Shown here one piece after another: positions 15,882 to 23,300 of a stretch of DNA of 64,000 nt (positions are counted from its first letter, which is position 1; each line of letters opens with the position of its first letter). Under the pieces are notes generated by a model, which saw only the letters and a list, made by a program, of their open reading frames with translations, was not told the origin of the DNA and made no database searches. Location of the stretch: the NCBI RefSeq assembly GCF_002891295.1, contig NZ_LGUI01000004.1, positions 372,001-436,000 on the forward strand. The letters are read 5' to 3'. Both the position numbers and the translations under genes were made by a program. Source of the DNA: Streptomyces eurocidicus. GTDB taxonomy: Bacteria > Actinomycetota > Actinomycetes > Streptomycetales > Streptomycetaceae.

Positions 15882-17015
15882 GTGAGTCTGATAACCCCCA
15901 CCCCTACCATCAAGCAGTCCGACCGGCCCCCTGCCTCACGGGTGCGCCTGGACTCGCTCACTGGTCTGCGGTGGTACGCGGCGCTACTCGTCGCCTGTTT
16001 TCACTTCGCCTACGAGGAGGCGTCCACCGGCACCTCGCTCCACGTCTTCAGGTTGAAGGAGATCGTCTACGCCGGCCCCTCCGCGGTGTCCTTCTTCTTC
16101 ATCCTTTCCGGGTTCGTGCTCGCCTGGTCGGCACGCCCCCGTGACACCGTCACCGGATTCTGGCGCCGGCGCTTCGCCCGTATCTACCCGAGCCATCTGG
16201 CGACCTTTTGCGTCGCCGTGCTGACGATGGTCTGGATGGGCAAGGAACTCGACCCCCGTATCGCGCTGGCGAACCTGGGGCTGCTCCAGTCCTGGGTGCC
16301 GAACCGGAAGGACTGGTGGTTCGGCTACAACGGTGTCTCCTGGTCACTGAGCTGTGAGTTCCTCTTCTACCTCTCGTTCCCCTTCGTGGTGAAGCTCGTC
16401 CGGCGGTTCTCCCACCGCGGACTGTGGGCGACGGTGGTCGTAGGGAATCTGGGCGTCATCCTGGCCCCGCTGTACATGAAGTCCATCGAGCGGGCAGCCG
16501 ACCTGGACCCCAAGTTCCTGCTCTACGTCTTCCCGCCCACACGGCTGATGGAATTCGTGATCGGTATCGCCGTCGCCCTGCTGGTGAAGAACGGCGCCTG
16601 GCGTGGCCCCGGGCTGACCGCCAGCCTCGCGCTCGCCGTCCTGGTCGTTCTCGGGCCGACGCACGTCATGCCCTTCGACTTCCACTGGGCCGCCGACACC
16701 GTCATCCCGTACACCCTGACCATCGCCGCGGCCGCGCGCGCCGACGCGCTGGGAGAGCCGTCTCCTTTCAGGAACCGGATCAACGTGTACCTGGGTGAGG
16801 TCTCGTTCGCCTTCTACCTGGTGCACGAGATCGTGATCTTCAGCCTCGACCATTTCCTGAAGTCCCACCACCTCAAGGTTCCCCTGACCCTGCACCTGGG
16901 CCTGTTCCTTGCGGTGTCCTTCGTCGGCGCGGTGCTCGTGCACGAGTACGTGGAGAAACCCGGCGTGAAGCTGCTGACCCGCAGCCGCAAGAAGTCCAGA
17001 CCGATCACGGTCTGA
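15882..17015 (+). CDS. Acyltransferase 3 (OafA-type) membrane protein
   Basis: A 377-residue integral membrane protein of the acyltransferase-3 family, which O-acylates glycans, lipids or secondary metabolites. It begins with the family pattern RLDSLTGLRWYAALLVACFHF. It then has FILSGFVLAW, a basic loop RRRFARIYPSHL and WSLSCEFLFYLSFP, with about ten hydrophobic segments in total. A GTG start at 15882 follows a weak ribosome site. It lies alone between the esterase and a bidirectional hairpin at 17027-17060. The pairing of an O-acyltransferase with a secreted esterase suggests surface-glycan acylation. A role in masking lectin targets would be speculation. Confidence 0.88.
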   Translation: MSLITPTPTIKQSDRPPASRVRLDSLTGLRWYAALLVACFHFAYEEASTGTSLHVFRLKEIVYAGPSAVSFFFILSGFVLAWSARPRDTVTGFWRRRFARIYPSHLATFCVAVLTMVWMGKELDPRIALANLGLLQSWVPNRKDWWFGYNGVSWSLSCEFLFYLSFPFVVKLVRRFSHRGLWATVVVGNLGVILAPLYMKSIERAADLDPKFLLYVFPPTRLMEFVIGIAVALLVKNGAWRGPGLTASLALAVLVVLGPTHVMPFDFHWAADTVIPYTLTIAAAARADALGEPSPFRNRINVYLGEVSFAFYLVHEIVIFSLDHFLKSHHLKVPLTLHLGLFLAVSFVGAVLVHEYVEKPGVKLLTRSRKKSRPITV

Positions 17016-17026
17016 CAGCAACGGGC

Positions 17027-17060
17027 TTGGAGCCCCGACAGATCCGTCGGGGCTCCAAGT
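17027..17060. terminator. Bidirectional terminator between the acyltransferase and the ALF-only gene
   Basis: CTTGGAGCCCCGAC (17027-17040) pairs perfectly with 17047-17060 around a 6-base loop. It lies 12 bases after the acyltransferase stop and 29 bases past the convergent ALF gene. Confidence 0.85.
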
Positions 17061-17088
17061 GGGCTTGTCCGACCTTCAGCCCCAGGCT

Positions 17089-17703
17089 TTACTTGTCTTT
17101 CGCGCGGGCCGTGTACTGGCCGTCTGCAAGGAAAGCGATCCGATCCGCCGGAGTACCCTTCAAAGCCGCCTTGGCCGCTTCCTTCACCGAGGGGCCTCCC
17201 TGGCCGAAGATCCGCGAGACCAGAATCCTGTTGTCGTCGTCCCGTTCCATGTACTGCCCCCGCTCAAGGAAGGCGACCCGGTCCTCCGGGGTCCCCTTCA
17301 AGGCCGCCGCACCGGCTTCCTTCACTCCGCGCCCGCCCGACCAGTAGATGACCCGCGAGACCTCAACCCTGTTGTCGCCGTCCCGGGCCTCGAACTGGCC
17401 CGTCTCGAGGAACTTCCTCATCTCAGCGGCAGTGCCGTTGAGCGCGGCCTTACCAGCTTCCTTGACCGAAGATCCCCCAAGACTGATGGTGCGCAGGATC
17501 TCAGCCTTGTCCTTCGCCGCCTGCTGGTCCGTGCCGGCAGGCTCTTCGTCCTGCTGCCCGGCGACCTGGGCCGACCGAGCGGACAGGGCCGAAGCCGCGG
17601 TGTCCGCAGAGGCCGACGAAGCGAGCAGCACGGCCGGAGCGATGGCGGTCGCTGTGACCACCGCAGCTATTCGAGACAGTCTCACCTTGACATCGCCTTT
17701 CAT
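17089..17703 (-). CDS. Secreted ALF-repeat-only protein (no stalk, no toxin)
   Basis: A 204-residue exported protein. The signal peptide ends at about SSASADT, and a short Q/E-rich linker precedes three ALF repeats from about residue 68. Each repeat has the pattern GG(x)VKEA(x)xAALxGT followed by FLxxGQxxxR. The sequence stops right after the third repeat, so it lacks both the coiled-coil stalk and the toxin of umbC. An internal GTG (seventh codon), preceded by AAAGG, is an alternative start. ALF repeats are the UmbB docking sites in umbrella particles, so a free ALF module could bind UmbB-UmbA without toxin. Its real role is unknown. A fragment of a close relative lies at 6722-6805. Confidence 0.85.
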   Translation of the reverse strand: MKGDVKVRLSRIAAVVTATAIAPAVLLASSASADTAASALSARSAQVAGQQDEEPAGTDQQAAKDKAEILRTISLGGSSVKEAGKAALNGTAAEMRKFLETGQFEARDGDNRVEVSRVIYWSGGRGVKEAGAAALKGTPEDRVAFLERGQYMERDDDNRILVSRIFGQGGPSVKEAAKAALKGTPADRIAFLADGQYTARAKDK

Positions 17704-17866
17704 TACATTTCGTCTTCACCTGTTGACTAAGTGTAGTGAAAATTAGGCACCTTGATCAACTGATTTATTCCGATAGCCGACCTCACGTCCGACGGCGAAC
17801 GGGCGATGCTCTACCGAACGCGACCGCCTGTCATCACACCCGAGACGGCGGTCCACCGTGCAAGCT

Positions 17867-18199
17867 TCATGGCAGATTCCTTGCACAGAGGGCGAGTTCC
17901 GCTGCCCGCGTGCGTACGTACCGGAGGAACGCGGACCACACCCCCGCAGACAAGGTCAGCACCGTCACCGGCCGGTCGCTCTCGCGCAAGTAGAAGCGGC
18001 TGTCCGGGGTACCGGCCGCCTCCAGGCACTCCGAGCCGCCACCGCTGCCCGAGAAGGACGAGCGCTGCCAGACGGGCGTCCCGTCGGGAGGGTCTTCCGC
18101 GGTGGGAACAGGGTCCGGAGCCGGAGCAGAGGTCGGGTCGGGAACGGGAGCCGGGGACCGGGCGGGGGCGGGAACCCCTTGCCGCCCGCAGTGGTTCAT
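17867..18199 (-). CDS. DUF397-domain protein with proline-rich N-terminus
   Basis: A 110-residue small regulator-associated protein. Residues 1-40 are Pro/Ala/Asp-rich. Residues 43-95 match DUF397 (VWQRSSFSGSGGGSECLEAA, RESD, VWSAFLRYVR). Its ATG overlaps the stop of the upstream XRE gene by 4 nt. DUF397 proteins are almost always paired with such XRE/DUF5753 regulators in Streptomyces, as BldB/WhiJ-type antitoxin-like partners. The Pro-rich extension and the tail beyond the domain (TRAAELALCARNLP) are unusual for this normally 60-80-residue family. Confidence 0.82.
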   Translation of the reverse strand: MNHCGRQGVPAPARSPAPVPDPTSAPAPDPVPTAEDPPDGTPVWQRSSFSGSGGGSECLEAAGTPDSRFYLRESDRPVTVLTLSAGVWSAFLRYVRTRAAELALCARNLP

Positions 18200-19044
18200 G
18201 GCCCGACCGCCAGTTTTTTGAGCGTTTCCAGTGAGTTCGCGGGGTCCAGGGCCGCGTTCCTCAGCGTGTCGAAGAGCGCCCGGTAGCGCTGGACGTCCTC
18301 GTCCTTCTCCAGGTAGGCCGCACCCGCCAGGCTGTCCATTATGACCACGTCCATCCCGCTCGGGAGCAGCCCGTAGAGGACGAACGGGCCGTCCAGCCCG
18401 CCGTGCACCCCCGCGCTGAACGGCATCACCCGGATCCTGGCCCGCCCCGCCTCCGCCAGGTCCGCGAGGTGCCGCAGCTGGCCGCGCATGACCTCGTGTC
18501 CGCCGACCTCCGCGCGCAGCACCGCCTCGTAGACGAGGGCCGTGAGCTCGGGCGCGTCCGGCTTGTCGAGGACGGCCTGCCGGGTGGTGCGGGCCTCGAC
18601 GCAGCGCTCGGCCTCCGTCTCGTCGTAGTCGTGCCGGCCGCCGCGGAACAGCGCGCGCATGTAGTCGGGCGTCTGGAGGAGGCCCGGGACGAGGACCGTC
18701 TGCCAGACCTGGACCGTGACCGCCTTCGCCTCCAGGTGCGCGAGATCGGCGATGCCCGGGAGGGTGCTGCCGTAGTGGTTCCACCAGCCCTGCCGCCGGC
18801 CCTCCTTGGCCATGTCCACCAGGGAATCGATCAGCTTCGGGTCCGTCACCCCATAGGCGCTCAGCAGCCCGCGCAGTTCGAAGGGACGGATGCCGTTGGT
18901 GCCCGTCTCGATCCGGCTGATCTTGGCCTGGCCGCACTCCAGTGCTTCCGCGGCCTCCTCACCCGACATACCCGCGGCTTCTCTGAGCTTCCGGAGCTCC
19001 GCTCCGAGGCGCTTCTGGCGGATAGTGGGGGGCTTCTGCGGCAT
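18196..19044 (-). CDS. XRE-family regulator with DUF5753 (WhiJ-like)
   Basis: A 282-residue cytoplasmic regulator. The N-terminal helix-turn-helix (about residues 10-70, with LREAAGMSGEEAAEALECGQAKISRIETG) is followed by DUF5753 (from about 95, with VPGLLQTPDYMRALF and RIRVMPFSAGVHGG). It is coupled to the DUF397 gene. These pairs modulate development or antibiotic production in Streptomyces; the targets here are unknown. The product starts MPQKPPTIRQKRLGAELRKL, with GGAAGGGAGGATTGTC ahead of the ATG. Confidence 0.9.
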   Translation of the reverse strand: MPQKPPTIRQKRLGAELRKLREAAGMSGEEAAEALECGQAKISRIETGTNGIRPFELRGLLSAYGVTDPKLIDSLVDMAKEGRRQGWWNHYGSTLPGIADLAHLEAKAVTVQVWQTVLVPGLLQTPDYMRALFRGGRHDYDETEAERCVEARTTRQAVLDKPDAPELTALVYEAVLRAEVGGHEVMRGQLRHLADLAEAGRARIRVMPFSAGVHGGLDGPFVLYGLLPSGMDVVIMDSLAGAAYLEKDEDVQRYRALFDTLRNAALDPANSLETLKKLAVGP

Positions 19045-19254
19045 GACAATCCTCCCTTCCTTTGGGAGGAGAGTCTGCCTGCACCCACCCGATGAGCACA
19101 GTCACTCACAGGGGCGAAAGCCCGTGGAATTTATGCACTCACGGTCGATCCGGTTCCGGTCGGGCGGCCTGGGGAATTGGGCATGAATACGAGCATCGAG
19201 CGGGTGAACGGGCCCACCGGCCGTAGTGCGACCGGTGAGGCCGGACCGTACCCC

Positions 19255-20175
19255 TTACTTCAGCGCCCCCGCCGTCAGCCCCGCCTGCACCTGCCGCTGG
19301 AACACGATGTACGCCGCCAGTACCGGCAGCATCGCGATGACGAGCCCGGCGAAGAGACCCGACCAGTCGCCCTTGTATCCCTGGCTGACGGCCAGCGCCA
19401 CCAGGCCCTGGGGTAGCAGCTTCTTATCCTCGTCGCCGACATTGAGCACGGCCGGCAACAGGTACTGGTTCCACTGGCCCAGGAAGTTGAAGATGCCCAC
19501 GCTGATCAGCCCCGGCTTCGCCATCGGCAGCATCACCTGGAAGAAGGTCCGGGTGTGCGAGGCACCGTCGATGACCGCCGCTTCCGCGATCGAGCTCGGC
19601 AGCGTACGGAAGAAGCCGCTCAGGAAGAAGATGGTGAACGGCAGCGAGTAGGCGATGTAGACGAGAATCAGGCCGTGGTAGGTGTCCAGCAGCTGCATGT
19701 TCTTCATGACGAAGAACAGCGGGACCAGCGCGAGGATCACCGGGAAGCTCATCCCGCCCACGAAGAGGTAATAGATGAAGCGGTTGCCCGGGAATTCGAA
19801 CCGGGCGAGCACATAGGCCGCCATCGACCCGAGCAGCATCGTGCCGAAGAGCGAACCGGCGACCACGATCACCGAGTTGAGGAAGTAGTCGCTCATGTGC
19901 GCCTGGGACCAGGCGCGCGACCAGTTGTCCAGGTGCAGGCTGGAGGGCAGCGCCCAGGGCGAGGTGAAGATGGACTTGTCGTCCTTGAAGGAGCTCATCA
20001 CCGCCCACAGCAAGGGCAGCGTGACCATCAGCCCCCATAGGATCAGCACCCCGTGCGAGAAGACGTTGAGAACGCCGCCCTCGCTCCCCTGCCGCCCCTT
20101 GGGGGAATCGACGCCCGGCAGGGGCGAATCGGCGCCCGGCAGTTCCCCGGGCCCTTCCGGCGCGGTCGCGGTCAC
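19255..20175 (-). CDS. ngcG: GlcNAc/chitobiose ABC transporter permease NgcG
   Basis: Inner-membrane permease of CUT1 type (MalG-like), 306 residues, GTG start after a GGGGG box. A polar leader of about 35 residues is followed by six hydrophobic segments. The EAA loop reads EAAVIDGASHTRTFFQVMLP, the ATPase contact site. It forms the importer with ngcE and ngcF. No ATPase gene is nearby, as usual for ngc/das systems that share the MsiK ATPase. It ends the ngc operon. A weak hairpin (CACCGG...CCGGTG, 19215-19237) follows. Confidence 0.88.
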   Translation of the reverse strand: MTATAPEGPGELPGADSPLPGVDSPKGRQGSEGGVLNVFSHGVLILWGLMVTLPLLWAVMSSFKDDKSIFTSPWALPSSLHLDNWSRAWSQAHMSDYFLNSVIVVAGSLFGTMLLGSMAAYVLARFEFPGNRFIYYLFVGGMSFPVILALVPLFFVMKNMQLLDTYHGLILVYIAYSLPFTIFFLSGFFRTLPSSIAEAAVIDGASHTRTFFQVMLPMAKPGLISVGIFNFLGQWNQYLLPAVLNVGDEDKKLLPQGLVALAVSQGYKGDWSGLFAGLVIAMLPVLAAYIVFQRQVQAGLTAGALK

Positions 20176-20245
20176 GGTGCTACCCCCAGGCCGATCGAGT
20201 AAGAAATGATCAAGTGGACCGGCCCGGCCGGACTTCGCCCCGCCA

Positions 20246-21169
20246 TCAGAACTCCAGCCGTTCGCGCCGCCCCAGCTTCATCACCACGCCCGCGAAGATC
20301 ATGGTGACGATCAGCAGCGCCACACCGAGCGTCGTCGCATAGCCGGCCTGGCCGTCCCGGAACGCCTTGGTGTAGAGGAAATAGGCGAGGACTTCGGTGG
20401 AGTAGTCCGGTCCACCCGGCCCCACGGTCATGATCTGGACGACGGCGAATCCGTCGAGCGCCATGATCCCCATATAGACCCAGCCGGTCTGGACCGTGTC
20501 CCACAGCAGCGGCAGCGTGATCCGGAAGAACGTCTGGACGCGGTTGGCGCCGTCGAGGAGCGCCGCCTCGTAGAAGTCCTTGGGGATCGAGCTCATGCCC
20601 GCCGAGAACAGCACCACGTAGAACCCGACGTTGCTCCACACCATCACCGCCATCACGCACCACAGCGCGAGCTGCGGGTCGCCCAGCCAGTCCGGCTGTA
20701 CGGAGCCCAGGCCGATCGCCTTGAGGAAGGAGTTCAGGGCCCCGCTGTTGGGGTTGTAGGCGAACTGGAAGAGCAGCGCGACGATGGCGATGGAGAGGAC
20801 CTGCGGGAAGAAGTAGATCACCTTGTACAGGCCCGAGCCGCGGACGCCGGCGACCGCGGCGTTCTTCCGGCGCCTGCCGCCGACGTTGAGCATAAAGGCG
20901 AAGAAGAGGCCGAGTCCCAGGGTCACCAGCGGCAGCACCAGAAGGAGCAGCACATTGTGGCCCACGGACTTCCAGAAGACATCGTCCTGGAACATCTTCC
21001 GGTAGTTGTCGAAGCCCACGACCTCGAAATCGGGACTCAGCCCCGTCCAGTCGGTGAAGGAGTAGTAGATGGCCTGGACGAACGGCGAGATGACGAAGAT
21101 CCCGTAGATCGCCAGGGGCACGATCAGGAACCCGACGATGAAGCGGTACTTTCCGTGCTGCATTACCAC
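20246..21169 (-). CDS. ngcF: GlcNAc/chitobiose ABC transporter permease NgcF
   Basis: Inner-membrane permease of CUT1 type (MalF/UgpA-like), about 305-307 residues. The start may be the GTG at 21169 or the ATG at 21163 (MQHGKYRFIVGFLI), both behind GGTCGGTGG. It has six hydrophobic segments, an EAA loop EAALLDGANRVQTFFRITLP and a cytosolic basic patch NVGGRRRKNAAVAG. The gap to ngcG is 70 nt and to ngcE about 80 nt, consistent with a single operon. Confidence 0.88.
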   Translation of the reverse strand: MVMQHGKYRFIVGFLIVPLAIYGIFVISPFVQAIYYSFTDWTGLSPDFEVVGFDNYRKMFQDDVFWKSVGHNVLLLLVLPLVTLGLGLFFAFMLNVGGRRRKNAAVAGVRGSGLYKVIYFFPQVLSIAIVALLFQFAYNPNSGALNSFLKAIGLGSVQPDWLGDPQLALWCVMAVMVWSNVGFYVVLFSAGMSSIPKDFYEAALLDGANRVQTFFRITLPLLWDTVQTGWVYMGIMALDGFAVVQIMTVGPGGPDYSTEVLAYFLYTKAFRDGQAGYATTLGVALLIVTMIFAGVVMKLGRRERLEF

Positions 21170-21248
21170 CGACCCCGATCTGCCACCCCTGGTCCCACCA
21201 CCGCCGGCATCGCGTGCCCCGGGCCCTCGCCACGCCGGCGAAGGCGGC

Positions 21249-22685
21249 TCACTTGTGCTTGTACTTCTTGACGGAGCTGTCCTCGCGGGTCTCGTCCGAG
21301 AATTTCTGGATCTTGGCGATGGCCTCGTCCGGGGTCATCCGGCCGGCCATCATCTCGCCGATCGCGGCGACGCCGATCTTCTCCTTCTGCAGGGCGACGT
21401 ACCAGTCCTGGATCCGCGGATTGACCACGTTCCGCCCGGCCTTGGTGAGTGCTTCCTGCGAGGAGGCGAGGCCGGGCGGCAGGGTCAGGCCCTCGGTCCC
21501 GCCGTTGAGCGAGGTGAGCGAGGAGACCTGCTTGATGAAGTTCTGCGAGGACTTCTTGCCCAGCATGATGCGGAGCAGTTCCATTCCGCCCTGCGGGTTC
21601 TTGGCGTTCTTCGGCACGATGAAGGGCTCGCCGCCGGAGGCCCAGATGGTGCCGAAGGGCAGCTTGTCGGTCTTGGCGTCGAGGCTGGACGGGGCGCCCA
21701 CGGCCAGCTTGAAATCGGCCGGGGTGGTCTTCTTGGATTCATTCTCCACCCATGAACCGTTGGGGATGAAGAGCGCCTTCCCCTGGTTCCACGCGGTCTG
21801 CGATTCGATATGGGTGAGACCCGGGGTGCCTCTGAGGATGTAACCCTTCTTGTAGAGCTCGTAGTACGCCTCGAAGGCCGCCTTGACGGCGGGGTCCTTC
21901 CAGGCGTTCGGCTCCAGGTTGTCGATCCGGTCGAGGACCTCACGGCCGCCGATCTTGGCGATAAAGGGGTAGAGGCTGAAGGGCAGGTAGTACGGGTACT
22001 TGCCCGGGTACGTCCAGCCGGCGATCCCCTTCTTCTTGGCCTTCTCGCAGAGCGCGAGCATCTCGTCCCAGGTCTCCGGGTACCGCGCGTCCAGCTTCTC
22101 CAGCGCGGTCCGGGAGTACCAGACGCCGTAGACCGTGTAGGCGTAATAGAGGATCCAGGTCTCCTCGCCGTCGAAGCGGCCCATCTCGACGACGCCCGGG
22201 CGCAGGGTGTCGCGCACCTTCTTGGCCGGGTCGTCGATGGACGGCGCGTCGAGCAGGGCGTTGAGGTCGGTCAGCTGCTTCTTGCCGACGAGGGTGCCCA
22301 TGTCCATCTGTTTGGCACCGGAGTTGTCGATCAGGTCCGGCGGGGTGCCGCCGTTGAAGCGGGGCTGCAGCTGGGTCTGGATCTCCTGGGTGGCCCCGTG
22401 CTTGACCCGGGCCTTGGGGAACGCCGACTGGTACGCCGCCTCGGCGTCCTTGGCGTACTGCTGGCCAAAGCCACCGTCGAAGATGACGACGTCGAGCGCC
22501 GCCGTCTCATTGACGGCGAGGGGGTTCTTCCCGGTCTTCTGCCCCTTGTCGGCCTTGTCGCTCTTGTCGCCACTGTCACCGCTGGCGCACGCGGTCAGGA
22601 CGCTCACCGACGGGACGGCGATCAGGCCCACGGCCACCGCCCGCTTGATCAGGTCACGCCGACCGAACTCCGAGGTGGATCCCAT
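21249..22685 (-). CDS. ngcE: N-acetylglucosamine/diacetylchitobiose-binding lipoprotein NgcE
   Basis: Extracellular solute-binding lipoprotein, 478 residues from the ATG at 22685, preceded by GGCGAGGA. The signal peptide has twin arginines (GRRDLIKRAVA) and a lipobox LTACAS, so it may be a Tat-exported lipoprotein. The mature protein contains VVIFDGGFGQQYAKDAE, PPDLIDNSGAKQMDMG and IPNGSWVENE. These agree closely with remembered NgcE of S. olivaceoviridis, which binds GlcNAc and chitobiose. It is the first gene of ngcEFG, allowing growth on chitin products. A DasR-like site lies about 210 bases upstream. Confidence 0.9.
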   Translation of the reverse strand: MGSTSEFGRRDLIKRAVAVGLIAVPSVSVLTACASGDSGDKSDKADKGQKTGKNPLAVNETAALDVVIFDGGFGQQYAKDAEAAYQSAFPKARVKHGATQEIQTQLQPRFNGGTPPDLIDNSGAKQMDMGTLVGKKQLTDLNALLDAPSIDDPAKKVRDTLRPGVVEMGRFDGEETWILYYAYTVYGVWYSRTALEKLDARYPETWDEMLALCEKAKKKGIAGWTYPGKYPYYLPFSLYPFIAKIGGREVLDRIDNLEPNAWKDPAVKAAFEAYYELYKKGYILRGTPGLTHIESQTAWNQGKALFIPNGSWVENESKKTTPADFKLAVGAPSSLDAKTDKLPFGTIWASGGEPFIVPKNAKNPQGGMELLRIMLGKKSSQNFIKQVSSLTSLNGGTEGLTLPPGLASSQEALTKAGRNVVNPRIQDWYVALQKEKIGVAAIGEMMAGRMTPDEAIAKIQKFSDETREDSSVKKYKHK

Positions 22686-23267
22686 GCTCAAGTCCTCGCC
22701 TTCTCCAGGACTCAGGCGGTGTGGCGGTCTCCCCTTGTGAACTTCCATCGACGAAGGGCCCGACACCGCGGGTCAGTTGAAGCTTGGTGTGCTGGGTGTG
22801 CACCGGGTTCGGTGAGCTTCGAGTGTGACCTGTCCGTCCACCGCTCTCCCCCGGATCCGCCGCGGCGGCCTGCGACCGTCCCGGATGTGCGACAGGTATA
22901 GTCCACGCTCCATCAACTGGGCAAGATCGGGAGCGTCTTTACCCGTCAGTCTTTCCCTAGTTGAGACCTCCCCACCGGAGTTTCGCCGGGCGGTCCGCAG
23001 GGGTCCGTAGAGTGCTCCACCGACCGTTCCGCCGGCTGTTCCGTACCCGTTCCACCGACTGCTCCGGCCCGTTCCGCCGACTGTCCCACGCCCGTTCCGC
23101 CGGCCTCCCCGGACTTCCCCCGAGCGCCTTCCTCCGAGCGTCCCCGCGCCTTCGGGGAACACCTCCGCGGCGGATCGCCACCGGGGGCTCCCACCGCGCG
23201 ACACCAACTTCCGAACCCTTGACACCACTGGCGTCTCACGCACTACTTATCTCTGCGCGACACAGGA
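22686..23267. other. Divergent intergenic region upstream of ngcE and GH92
   Basis: No gene is supported. Around 23010-23115 the sequence is a GC-rich imperfect repetition of CCGTTCCGCCG-like units. Open frames across it are low-complexity (Gly/Arg/Thr) and lack ribosome sites. Promoters for ngcE and the mannosidase should lie at the two ends. Confidence 0.55.
22892..22907. promoter_or_regulatory. DasR-type (dre) site candidate
   Basis: ACAGGTATAGTCCACG agrees with the remembered dre consensus (A[CG]TGGTCTAGACCA[CG]T) at 12 of 16 positions, including the central TAG. It lies about 210 bases upstream of ngcE. Control of GlcNAc uptake by the GlcNAc-responsive repressor DasR would be logical but is inferred. 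Confidence 0.4.
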
Positions 23268-23279
23268 GACAACGTTGTC
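23268..23279. promoter_or_regulatory. LacI-type operator candidate ahead of GH92
   Basis: GACAACGTTGTC is a perfect 12-base palindrome with a central CG, the form typical of LacI/GalR operators. It ends 21 bases upstream of the mannosidase ATG, a position suited to repression. Confidence 0.5.
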
Positions 23280-23300
23280 AGTTTCCTTGGGAGGCATGGC

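Noticed and set aside
22773..23243. Minus-strand frame upstream of ngcE
   Set aside because: Low-complexity Gly/Thr/Arg product from imperfect DNA repeats, no ribosome site, frame competes with several equivalent ones.
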